A DNA stretch of 28,108 nucleotides, taken from positions 1-28,108 of the forward strand of contig JBIKTR010000019.1 in assembly GCA_044348005.1 (NCBI GenBank), given 5' to 3'. This document shows positions 1 through 6,030 of the stretch, piece by piece. The first letter of the stretch is position 1. Each line of letters begins with the position of its first letter. Both the position numbers and the translations under genes were made by a program. The stretch comes from JAJTHC01 sp044348005 (GTDB lineage: Bacteria > Cyanobacteriota > Vampirovibrionia > Vampirovibrionales > JAJTHC01). The notes beneath the pieces were generated by a model. The model worked only from the letters and a program-made list of their open reading frames with translations, had not been told where the DNA came from and searched no databases.

Positions 1-2
1 GT

Positions 3-110
3 GACCAAACGTTCTATTTGCATTTGAAAGAATGTGAATGGCGATTTAATTTGAGATCTCAAAATATCTATGCTATTCTGTTAAAGGAATTGAGGAAAAA
101 TCCTCTCTAA
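3..110 (+). mobile_element. IS1595-family transposase, C-terminal end (partial)
   Basis: The reading frame is open from the window edge to TAA at 108-110 and encodes 35 residues beginning DQTFYLHLKECEWRFN and ending in KELRKNPL. This tail matches what I know of IS1595/IS1016-type DDE transposases, which end in a conserved FYLHLKECEWRFN-like block. The catalytic core lies outside the window, so whether the full element is intact cannot be judged. It sits just upstream of a toxin-antitoxin pair, a common arrangement in accessory DNA. The family call rests on motif memory, not a search. Confidence 0.72.
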
Positions 111-124
111 AGTTTACCAGACCC
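111..124. repeat. Possible right inverted repeat of the IS1595-like element
   Basis: The sequence right after the transposase stop reads AGTTTACCAGACCC. Its reverse complement, starting GGGTCTGG, resembles the ends of IS1595-family elements as I recall them. The left end is outside the window, so the match between ends cannot be checked. If correct, the element ends here and the next 8 bases would be the target duplication. Confidence 0.35.
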
Positions 125-131
125 TAAAGTA

Positions 132-160
132 TTGCAATTTAATTTTAAAAGCCTTATACT
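132..160 (+). promoter_or_regulatory. Sigma70-type promoter of the higBA-like pair
   Basis: A -35 box TTGCAA (132-137) and a -10 box TATACT (155-160) are separated by exactly 17 bases. The toxin start at 190 lies about 25 bases beyond the expected start site and has AAGG about 9 bases ahead of it. The promoter lies outside the transposase gene but very close to the IS end. Confidence 0.5.
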
Positions 161-189
161 AAAAAAGTAAACCAAAAAGGTTTTTCAAA

Positions 190-462
190 ATGATACAGAT
201 TCAGCTTGCCAAAAAAGCGGAAAAGGGGTTAATACAGGCACCTCTTTAAGTGAAAAACAAGTTTGCTGTTTGGATTCAATCTTTGCAACGAGACGGTTTA
301 CTAGCAACGCGCAAACGCGCTGGTTTTCATGACGAACCCTTAAAAGGCAAGCGTAAAGGGGAACGTTCCGTGCGTCTTAACAAGCAATGGCGTGTTATTT
401 ACAAAGAAGTTAATCACGTTTTGGAAATACAGATACTAGAGGTAATGCCCCATGACTACTAA
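190..462 (+). pseudogene. HigB/RelE-family toxin interrupted by an in-frame stop
   Basis: The frame starts at ATG 190 (AAGG about 9 bases upstream), reads MIQIQLAKKAEKGLIQAPL, meets TAA at 247-249, and continues in the same frame from GTG 250 to the stop at 460-462. The joined product matches the RelE/HigB toxin family: an N-terminal beta strand and helix, then the conserved HDEPLKGKRKGERSVRLN block and a C-terminal HDY. These toxins usually cut mRNA on the ribosome. Without the upstream piece, the 70-residue product from GTG 250 lacks the first strand and most of the first helix, so it is probably inactive. The GTG directly follows the stop, so a truncated product could still be made by re-initiation. 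The antitoxin gene overlaps its end by 11 bases. Confidence 0.78.
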
Positions 463-781
463 CGACAATGAATTCATCAACATCCAAGAGTCTACCGTCT
501 TTCAAGACATCGTCAAAAATATGACGTTAGGCTCAGTCATGCGTTCTTGGCGAAAATGCGACGATTTAACCCTACAAGCCGTTGCGAAGCGATTGGGTAT
601 TTCAAAGCAATTATTGGGTGATTATGAGCGTGGCACGAAGTTGCCAAGCCTTTCTAAAACGATTGAAATGGCCACGGTTTTAGAAGCCCCCGTGGAACTC
701 TGGATTCGCTATCGTATTGAAGCGGAATTGAATACCTTGGGCTATGAAGCCCAGTCTATTGAGGTTCGCAAGGCTGGGTAA
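452..781 (+). CDS. HigA-type antitoxin, Xre-family helix-turn-helix
   Basis: This is a 109-residue protein with an Xre/Cro helix-turn-helix at about residues 37-70 (LTLQAVAKRLGISKQLLGDYERG). The ISKQxLxDxExG block is typical of antitoxins paired with RelE-like HigB toxins. The start overlaps the toxin end, giving toxin-first order and likely translational coupling. Antitoxins of this type bind the toxin and repress their own promoter, so it may still act as a repressor even though the toxin frame is broken. The role as antitoxin follows from motif plus context. Length is normal for the family. Confidence 0.8.
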   Translation: MTTNDNEFINIQESTVFQDIVKNMTLGSVMRSWRKCDDLTLQAVAKRLGISKQLLGDYERGTKLPSLSKTIEMATVLEAPVELWIRYRIEAELNTLGYEAQSIEVRKAG

Positions 782-1101
782 ACAACGTCTTGCGAGCCGA
801 GCGTGCTTACTATACAATGGAGAAGAACGTCAAAAGTCCGCCTCCAAAGCAGGCAAAGCCCAAGCGTCTGTCAAAACGGCCAAACCCGCCAAAAGCGAAA
901 CATCCAGCGACGCCTCCGAAAAAAAGACGCATCAGTTCAGCCAGTTTATGAAACTGGCTAAACGCGTGAAGTCTAACTCTGAAAAGGGTCAATCCAGCAC
1001 GTTTACAGAAGAACGAGCGTCTGCGTCTAAAAAAGCAAGCCCCCTGCCTCAACGTCCCGTGGGTTCCGTTCAGGAAAAATGTCCTTTAAGAAAGTCGGCT
1101 G
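782..1101 (+). other. 320-bp gap with gene-like but shifted reading frames
   Basis: No clean gene is seen between higA and truA. One frame is open across most of it, entering from inside higA (an ATG at 744 is the first) and ending at 1145 inside truA. Between 825 and 1027 it reads as Lys/Ala/Ser/Glu-rich sequence with codon choice like the neighbours. A second frame runs from 1031 to TGA 1100-1102, ends in GKMSFKKVG, and its stop overlaps the truA start as TGATG, as real gene ends often do. A run of six A (1029-1034) lies where the two frames would join. A third frame has ATG 817 and encodes a 44-residue Pro/Lys-rich peptide ending at 951. The simplest reading is a disordered basic protein, frameshifted or decayed, whose 5' part was lost when the accessory segment inserted. 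I do not recognise its function. Confidence 0.35.
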
Positions 1102-1986
1102 ATGAGACTCTACCTCCTGCTTCACTACAACGGCACCCCCTTTAGCGGCAGCCAAGCCCAGTACGGAAGCCCCTGCCGTACGGTTCAAGGTGAAATCTGG
1201 CAGGCCCTAGACGCCTTAGGCTTAAAAGGGAAGGTCAAACGCCTGCATTTTGCCTCTCGCACCGATCAAGGGGTGCATGCCCAAGGCCAAGTCGCGGAAA
1301 TGGATGTGACTGAGGATTTTTTGGTTCATGTACCTGATTTAAGGCTCGCGCTGAATGCCAAATTACCTCCTGAAGTTGCGGTGGCGGAAGTCTTAGAAGC
1401 GGGCTTGGCTGATGAAGCAGGGGCGTTTGCTTCTGTGCAATTTGACGCCAAAGCCAAGTGGTACCGCTTTCGATGGATGCTTGCCCCGACACGGCGGCCG
1501 CATCAGCCCCCAAACGCGCTATTGATTCACCAGCCCTTGAATGTGGCACGCATGCAAGCAGCGGCACAAGCCTTTGTGGGCGAACATGACTTTTCTTACT
1601 TTAAATCCCCTGGCAGCGCCGTAAAAAACAACCGCTGTTTGTTACATTATGCGTCGTTTTCGCAACAATTTGAAGAAGAATGGGTGTTTGATGTTGTGGG
1701 AAATCGTTTTTTGTATAAAATGATTAGAAATATGGTTGCATATCTGCATGGTTTGGGTGAGAATAGAAGTCAAGCTTCCACTCCACTTCTTTCTGTTGAA
1801 GATGTGTTGGTTCAACGGAATCGCCCAGCGTCTTTGCGGACTGCCCCGTCACAAGGTTTAACGCTTATGGCCATTCACTATGAAGCCCCCTATTTACAAT
1901 TTAATGATGTGCGTGTCAAAACTTTAAGCCATGCCTTTAAAAAGGAGTTTTCAAATGTTGAAAACCTATTCTGCCAAAACCGATGA
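1102..1986 (+). CDS. truA: tRNA pseudouridine synthase A (TruA)
   Basis: TruA converts uridines 38-40 of tRNA anticodon arms to pseudouridine. The 294-residue product starts MRLYLLLHYNGTPFSGSQ, contains RTVQGE near residue 28, and has the catalytic block SRTDQGVHAQGQV near residues 52-64, where the Asp is the nucleophile. Most family members have RTDAGVHA, so the Gln in place of Ala is a minor variation. A second conserved block, HDFSYFKSPGS, is near residue 157. The C-terminus runs 32 bases into rplM in another frame. truA-rplM-rpsI is a classic bacterial order and supports the call. ATG 1102 is the natural start, and overlaps a possible upstream stop codon. Confidence 0.93.
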   Translation: MRLYLLLHYNGTPFSGSQAQYGSPCRTVQGEIWQALDALGLKGKVKRLHFASRTDQGVHAQGQVAEMDVTEDFLVHVPDLRLALNAKLPPEVAVAEVLEAGLADEAGAFASVQFDAKAKWYRFRWMLAPTRRPHQPPNALLIHQPLNVARMQAAAQAFVGEHDFSYFKSPGSAVKNNRCLLHYASFSQQFEEEWVFDVVGNRFLYKMIRNMVAYLHGLGENRSQASTPLLSVEDVLVQRNRPASLRTAPSQGLTLMAIHYEAPYLQFNDVRVKTLSHAFKKEFSNVENLFCQNR

Positions 1987-2386
1987 AGTCCAAAAAGAAT
2001 GGTACGTTGTGGATGCTGATGGTCAAACCGTCGGTCGTTTAGCGGTGCAAATCGCCAACGTGCTTCGTGGGAAGCACAAGCCTACCTACACCCCTCATAT
2101 TGACAGTGGAGATCATGTGATTGTGATTAACGCTGAAAAGGTGGTGGTTTCGGGTAAAAAATATGAAGAAAAGCTCTATCGTCACCATACGGGTTTTATT
2201 GGTGGGCTGAAAACCTTTACCTTTAAACAAATGATGGAACGTAAGCCTGAGCGCATTATGGAAATTGCGGTGGGGGGGATGTTGCCTCACAACCGTTTAG
2301 GGCGTCAGCAGATTAAGAAACTTCACGTGTATGTGGGAACAGAACATCCTCATCACGCGCAACAGCCTAAAAGTTTCCCACAATAG
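1955..2386 (+). CDS. rplM: 50S ribosomal protein L13
   Basis: L13 is an early-assembling large-subunit protein. The 143-residue product starts MLKTYSAKTDEVQKEWYVVD and carries the family signatures GRLAVQIANVLRGKHKPTY and VGGMLPHNRLGRQ. A start at 1931 is possible in frame but would add eight residues absent from the family. ATG 1955 has AGGAG seven bases upstream and matches the usual L13 N-terminus, so I chose it. The 5' end overlaps truA, suggesting cotranscription, and rpsI follows after 46 bases. Confidence 0.96.
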   Translation: MLKTYSAKTDEVQKEWYVVDADGQTVGRLAVQIANVLRGKHKPTYTPHIDSGDHVIVINAEKVVVSGKKYEEKLYRHHTGFIGGLKTFTFKQMMERKPERIMEIAVGGMLPHNRLGRQQIKKLHVYVGTEHPHHAQQPKSFPQ

Positions 2387-2432
2387 GCTTAAAAAAGTAT
2401 GGATTTACAAGCATTAATTTAGGAGACGTGAT

Positions 2433-2834
2433 ATGTCTTATCCCCAAGTCGGACAACGTGGTACAGGGCGTCGCAAATCGGCGGTGGCTCGAGTACGTTT
2501 ATTACCCGGTACTGGTACGATTTTGATTAACGGCAAACGTGTAGAAGAGTACTTAGGCAACCGTGCATCCTTGCACGTTTCAGTCAAGCAGGCCTTGGTT
2601 TCTGCGGGTGTGGAATCTCAGTACAACGTGTTGTGTAAGGTTGAAGGTGGCGGAAAAGTGGGTCAATCTCAAGCCATTCGCTTAGGTGTGGCACGGGCTT
2701 TGGCCGAACTCAACCCCGATTACGCACGCTTAATGCGTGTAGAAGGCTTTTTAACGCGGGATGCACGTGTGAAAGAACGTAAGAAATACGGACTTCACAA
2801 GGCCCGTAAAAAACCTCAATACTCCAAGCGATAA
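2433..2834 (+). CDS. rpsI: 30S ribosomal protein S9
   Basis: S9 is a small-subunit head protein whose C-terminal tail reaches the P-site tRNA. The 133-residue product begins with GQRGTGRRKSAVARVRLLPG, has GGGKVGQSQAIRLGVARAL in the middle, and ends in KKPQYSKR, the invariant tail with terminal Lys-Arg. AGGAGA lies about 7 bases before ATG 2433. It forms an operon with rplM and is followed at once by a strong intrinsic terminator. Confidence 0.97.
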   Translation: MSYPQVGQRGTGRRKSAVARVRLLPGTGTILINGKRVEEYLGNRASLHVSVKQALVSAGVESQYNVLCKVEGGGKVGQSQAIRLGVARALAELNPDYARLMRVEGFLTRDARVKERKKYGLHKARKKPQYSKR

Positions 2835-2842
2835 ACTTCAAC

Positions 2843-2868
2843 AAAGCCCTTCCCCCGAAGGGCTTTTT
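2843..2868 (+). terminator. Intrinsic terminator of truA-rplM-rpsI
   Basis: A 10-bp perfect stem (AAAGCCCTTC / GAAGGGCTTT) with a CCCC loop ends in a run of T, eight bases after the rpsI stop codon. This is a textbook Rho-independent terminator. Confidence 0.92.
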
Positions 2869-2893
2869 GCTTATCGTATTTTATGCTAGGCCG

Positions 2894-3048
2894 TAATGAT
2901 ACCATTTAAACGACTGAATAGCGTATAGGTGGATTCTAGGAGCCTAACTCGCAGATGGGTGAAGTGTACATAAACGTACATAAGCACATCGAGAACCTCA
3001 GCGACAACGAAGAGACCATAGACCGTTTTATATAGCGGATACTATACT
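2894..3048. repeat. Palindromic mobile repeat, family E (about 155 bp)
   Basis: This intergenic element has imperfect terminal inverted repeats: left AATGATACCATTTAAACGAC, and on the right (read inwards) a sequence with ATAGTATCC and ATATAAAACGGTC. The centre holds AGGAGCCTA, a nested palindrome around GTGTACATAAACGTACAT, and AGCGACAACGAAG. Its core shares AGGAGCCTA, GTGAA, CTACAT/GTACAT and AGCGACAA in the same order with the element at 25011-25160, so the two families are related. Parts of this element recur at 21734-21742 and 24786-24826. No ORF is inside, so it would need a transposase supplied elsewhere (a MITE-like element). Confidence 0.7.
3019..3048 (+). promoter_or_regulatory. Possible hicB promoter inside the repeat end
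   Basis: TATACT (3043-3048) is a good -10 box, and TAGACC (3019-3024), 18 bases upstream, is a 4-of-6 match to the -35 consensus. Both boxes lie in the right terminal repeat of the family E element, 18 bases before the HicB start codon. If used, the mobile repeat supplies the promoter. Confidence 0.35.
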
Positions 3049-3066
3049 TAAAACGGAGAAACTCCT

Positions 3067-3471
3067 ATGACACATTTAATGGAATATAAAGGATACTACG
3101 GCAAGGTGGACTTCAGCCCTGAAGACCAAGTGCTTTTTGGCAAAGTGGCGTTTATTCCTTCCTTGATTAGCTATGAAGCCGACAACGTCAAGGATCTGAT
3201 TCAAGCCTTTCACGATGCGGTAGATGATTACTTGGATTTATGTGAATCCGAAGGCAAAACGCCTGACAGTCCTTTTAAGGGATCATTTAACGTGAGGGTG
3301 GGAAGCGATTTGCATCGTAAGGCGATGCTGTATTCGATTGAACAGGACGTGACGCTGAATTCGCTGGTCAATCAAGCTTTGGAAGCATATCTCAATGGAA
3401 GCAACGTGAAAGCAGACTTCATCTTAACGGAATCGCCTAAAACCAAACGCAAGAACTTGCGTTCTTCTTGA
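3067..3471 (+). CDS. HicB-family antitoxin without an adjacent HicA
   Basis: The 134-residue protein has the HicB pattern: an N-terminal partly degraded RNase H-like fold (EYKGYYGKVDFSPEDQVLFGKV, then IPSLISYEADNVKDLIQAFHDAVDDYLDLCE) and a C-terminal ribbon-helix-helix (FNVRVGSDLHRKAMLYSIEQ, near residues 79-98, through LNSLVNQALEAYL). HicB neutralises HicA, a roughly 60-residue mRNA interferase normally encoded next to it. No HicA-like frame is present in the gaps on either side: the upstream gap is filled by the mobile repeat and the downstream gap is 86 bases. GGAG upstream of ATG 3067 supports the start. It may act as a stand-alone repressor or protect against HicA made elsewhere. Confidence 0.82.
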   Translation: MTHLMEYKGYYGKVDFSPEDQVLFGKVAFIPSLISYEADNVKDLIQAFHDAVDDYLDLCESEGKTPDSPFKGSFNVRVGSDLHRKAMLYSIEQDVTLNSLVNQALEAYLNGSNVKADFILTESPKTKRKNLRSS

Positions 3472-3557
3472 TTGATGCGTGCTTGCAATAAGACGCACGA
3501 GCTTTTTGTTGTAGAATAGGAGTAAAGCCCCCTGTTTTAAATGTAAGGACGTATTTT

Positions 3558-4274
3558 GTGAATAAAGATCAAACAAATAAAACAGTAGATGAAAATTATA
3601 AACCTCGACAAAAAAATATAGAGTTTCATAAACACCGATTACAAATGGCATTAGATTGTCAATCCGTTTCAATTGGGTGGGTTTTTAAAATCACCACAGG
3701 TTACTTTGCTTTTTTATATGGGATTCTGTCTATATCTGATAAACTGGATGCCGTTTTTGGATCCTTTGGTCAATTGATTGTGTTAAGCCTTTGTTTCTTT
3801 TCTTCTTTGATTATTATGTGTCTAGGGATTATGTCAGTACCTAATTTGAAAAGTTTAGACTCCCTTATTTGTAATGCTCAACAAGAGTTGGATACGATAC
3901 TATTTGAACAAATGGAAAAGCAGTCAGAGATTAAAGAATACAGAGAAGCCTTAAAAGCATACTATGATAAAGATTTCTTATATAATTCTCATTTTCATAT
4001 TATTGCTTTAATGATTGGTATAGCACTACTCGCTCTAACAGTTTGTATCATAACATTATATGAATTAAATCCTCTTGAGGTTAAAAATCTTCTTGATTTG
4101 GTTAAGATTACGAACTCCAAAGGTCTTATTTTTTGGGGATTTTCAAGTATTTTTGTTGTCTTTTCTGGATTGGCAAGTTGGTTGATTTGGTCGCATATCA
4201 GTACTTGTAAATCGTGGGAAAAAAACTTCAACGAAAAAAAGAAAACATGGAATGAGTATTTGGAAAGTCACTAA
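3558..4274 (+). CDS. Four-helix membrane protein of unknown function
   Basis: I do not recognise this 238-residue protein. It has four hydrophobic segments, near residues 38-60, 70-94, 147-170 and 189-214. A charged, probably helical cytoplasmic section (residues 95-146, with QQELDTILFEQMEKQSEIKEYREA) lies between the pairs, and the ends are charged. AAGGAC eight bases before GTG 3558 supports the start. It is clearly more AT-rich than prfB and the ribosomal genes, which suggests recent acquisition. Its stop overlaps the prfB start as TAATG, so the two are probably cotranscribed and translationally coupled. Confidence 0.7.
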   Translation: MNKDQTNKTVDENYKPRQKNIEFHKHRLQMALDCQSVSIGWVFKITTGYFAFLYGILSISDKLDAVFGSFGQLIVLSLCFFSSLIIMCLGIMSVPNLKSLDSLICNAQQELDTILFEQMEKQSEIKEYREALKAYYDKDFLYNSHFHIIALMIGIALLALTVCIITLYELNPLEVKNLLDLVKITNSKGLIFWGFSSIFVVFSGLASWLIWSHISTCKSWEKNFNEKKKTWNEYLESH

Positions 4275-5380
4275 TGGAAAAACATGAACTCGACACCATA
4301 TTAAACGGACTCGCGGAACGGGTGGGCAAAGCCAGCCTCGTGCTCAAAAGCCCGAGCAACCTCGAAAAATGCCACACGCTGGACGCCCAAAGCCAAGACC
4401 CCGACTTGTGGAACGACCCCACAAATGCCCAAAGCGTGATGCAAGCCCTCACGCAAGTGAAAAACACCATCGCACAAGCCGATTTATGGCAAGGGCAAGT
4501 CGAAGAAGCGACGTTGATGCTTGAACTCCTCGACGAAGACGCTTCCCTTGAAGCGGAGTTTTTGAGCGTCGCCAAAACGATCGAAACGGCGCTAGATGGC
4601 TGGGAGCTCGAGCAGATGCTCGGCGGAGAATATGATGCTCACAATGCGTTATTGACCATTAGTGCAGGCGCTGGTGGCACGGATGCGCAAGATTGGGCGG
4701 AAATGCTCTTGCGGATGTTCACGCGTTGGGGGCTCAACAAAGGCTATACGGTGGAAGTCATTGACCGCAGCGACGGTGAAGAAGCAGGCATCAAATCGGC
4801 GACCTTACGCCTAAAGGGGCGTTACGCGTACGGCTATAGCCGAGCGGAACATGGGGTGCATCGCTTGGTGCGGATTTCGCCGTTTAACGCCAACGGCAAG
4901 CGCCAAACGAGTTTCGCCAGTATTGAAGTGGCTCCTTTGGTGGAAGGCGTGGAAGCCAATCAAATTGAAATTCGCCCTGAAGACATTGAGTTTAGCACGG
5001 CTCGCGCTGGGGGAGCAGGCGGGCAGAACGTCAACAAAGTGGAAACGGCGGTGCGCTTGGTGCATTTACCCACAGGCATTGTGGCACGTTGCCAACAAGA
5101 ACGCAGTCAACTGCAAAACAAAGCCATCGCCATGGAAATGCTCAAATCGAAATTGCTGGCCTTGAAAATCGCCGAACATGACGCTAAAATGGCGGCGGTC
5201 AAAGGTGATACCTTGTCGGCGAACTTTGGCAGTCAGATTCGTAGCTATGTGTTTGACCCGTATTCGCTGGTGAAGGACCATCGCACTGGCCATGAAAATG
5301 CGAACGTCACGGCGGTCATGGACGGCGATCTCGATCCTTTTATTGAAGCGTACTTGCGCGGTCAACGCCTCATCAAATAA
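4274..5380 (+). CDS. prfB: Peptide chain release factor 2 (RF2)
   Basis: RF2 reads UGA and UAA stop codons and triggers peptide release. The 368-residue product carries the RF2 specificity tripeptide SPF (202-204, in VRISPFNANGKRQTSF) and the catalytic GGQ (249-251, in GAGGQNVNK). Most RF2 proteins have GAGGQHVNK, so Asn replaces His here. Length is normal. Many prfB genes contain an in-frame UGA near codon 26 and a programmed +1 shift for self-regulation. This one is a single open frame with no CTTTGAC site in the first 40 codons. Its start overlaps the stop of the AT-rich membrane gene, so upstream transcription and translation may set its expression. Confidence 0.96.
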   Translation: MEKHELDTILNGLAERVGKASLVLKSPSNLEKCHTLDAQSQDPDLWNDPTNAQSVMQALTQVKNTIAQADLWQGQVEEATLMLELLDEDASLEAEFLSVAKTIETALDGWELEQMLGGEYDAHNALLTISAGAGGTDAQDWAEMLLRMFTRWGLNKGYTVEVIDRSDGEEAGIKSATLRLKGRYAYGYSRAEHGVHRLVRISPFNANGKRQTSFASIEVAPLVEGVEANQIEIRPEDIEFSTARAGGAGGQNVNKVETAVRLVHLPTGIVARCQQERSQLQNKAIAMEMLKSKLLALKIAEHDAKMAAVKGDTLSANFGSQIRSYVFDPYSLVKDHRTGHENANVTAVMDGDLDPFIEAYLRGQRLIK

Positions 5381-5386
5381 CACTCG

Positions 5387-5812
5387 TTAAAAAACGACAG
5401 GCGGATGCTGTGACTGAATGGCGCGATCGGTCATCTGCAATTCACGATGCAACTGCTGTAAAATGCGAATTTTCTTCTGAATAAAACCCACATGAAAAAT
5501 GGATTTGGGATCCAACAAGGCTTGCCGTGCATAGGTTTCAAGCACGGATTCTTCAACCGCAATAAAGGTTTCTTCGGTATTGACGTATTGCGTGACGCGA
5601 GGGTGCGCCCCCACCATGAAGGACAAGAACGTCTTCATGCTGTCATGGGTGCGGTTGCACTGGTAAAGCAAACGCACCACCTCATTCCCGCGAATATGAC
5701 GATTTAAGCAGGTTTTAAAGGTTCGCAACGCGTGATCAATCATGTTGAGCGTCACGTAAATGGATTCCTCTTCTTCTGAATAAAAAGAAGATAGCTCAAA
5801 GGCTTGGGGCAT
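5387..5812 (-). CDS. Small mostly helical protein of unknown function
   Basis: I do not recognise this 141-residue protein. It has no signal peptide or membrane segment. It has long amphipathic helical stretches (YVTLNMIDHALRTFKTCLNR near residue 20; a C-terminal KKIRILQQLHRELQMTDRAI) and an acidic EEEE run near the N-terminus. ATG 5812 has GAGAGG about eight bases upstream, supporting a real gene. It converges on prfB with stop codons six bases apart. The 218-bp upstream gap is AT-rich and probably carries its promoter, but I see no confident boxes. Confidence 0.62.
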   Translation of the reverse strand: MPQAFELSSFYSEEEESIYVTLNMIDHALRTFKTCLNRHIRGNEVVRLLYQCNRTHDSMKTFLSFMVGAHPRVTQYVNTEETFIAVEESVLETYARQALLDPKSIFHVGFIQKKIRILQQLHRELQMTDRAIQSQHPPVVF

Positions 5813-6030
5813 TGGGCATACCTCTCGGTTTTAGATTGGGGCGAACTCTACATGTGGTTTGGGGGTGTGCAACGCGTTCGATTGAACACGCGTGCGAACT
5901 TCTCTTGAAACATCATACAATAGCCACTATATTTTTGGCAAGCTTATATATTTATACCCTTAATATACATAACATCTGAACATTGACTTTACTTTAAAAA
6001 CAGGCTATTCATTCGTTTAAACACTATCTA

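Noticed and set aside
810..1052. Minus-strand Arg/Phe-rich frame opposite the gap before truA
   Set aside because: Its composition is what a Lys/Ala-rich plus-strand frame gives in reverse, and it has no ribosome-binding site or family match.
744..1145. A 133-residue plus frame starting inside higA
   Set aside because: The start lies within the antitoxin gene without a ribosome-binding site and the end lies well inside truA; I describe the region as a probable frameshifted remnant instead.
1931..1954. Longer rplM start
   Set aside because: It adds eight residues not seen in L13, whereas the later ATG has a good AGGAG.
3480..3515. Weak hairpin with T run after hicB
   Set aside because: The stem is only 5 bp with a 12-base loop; too weak to call a terminator.
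4274..4400. Programmed frameshift site in prfB
   Set aside because: No in-frame UGA and no CTTTGAC are present.
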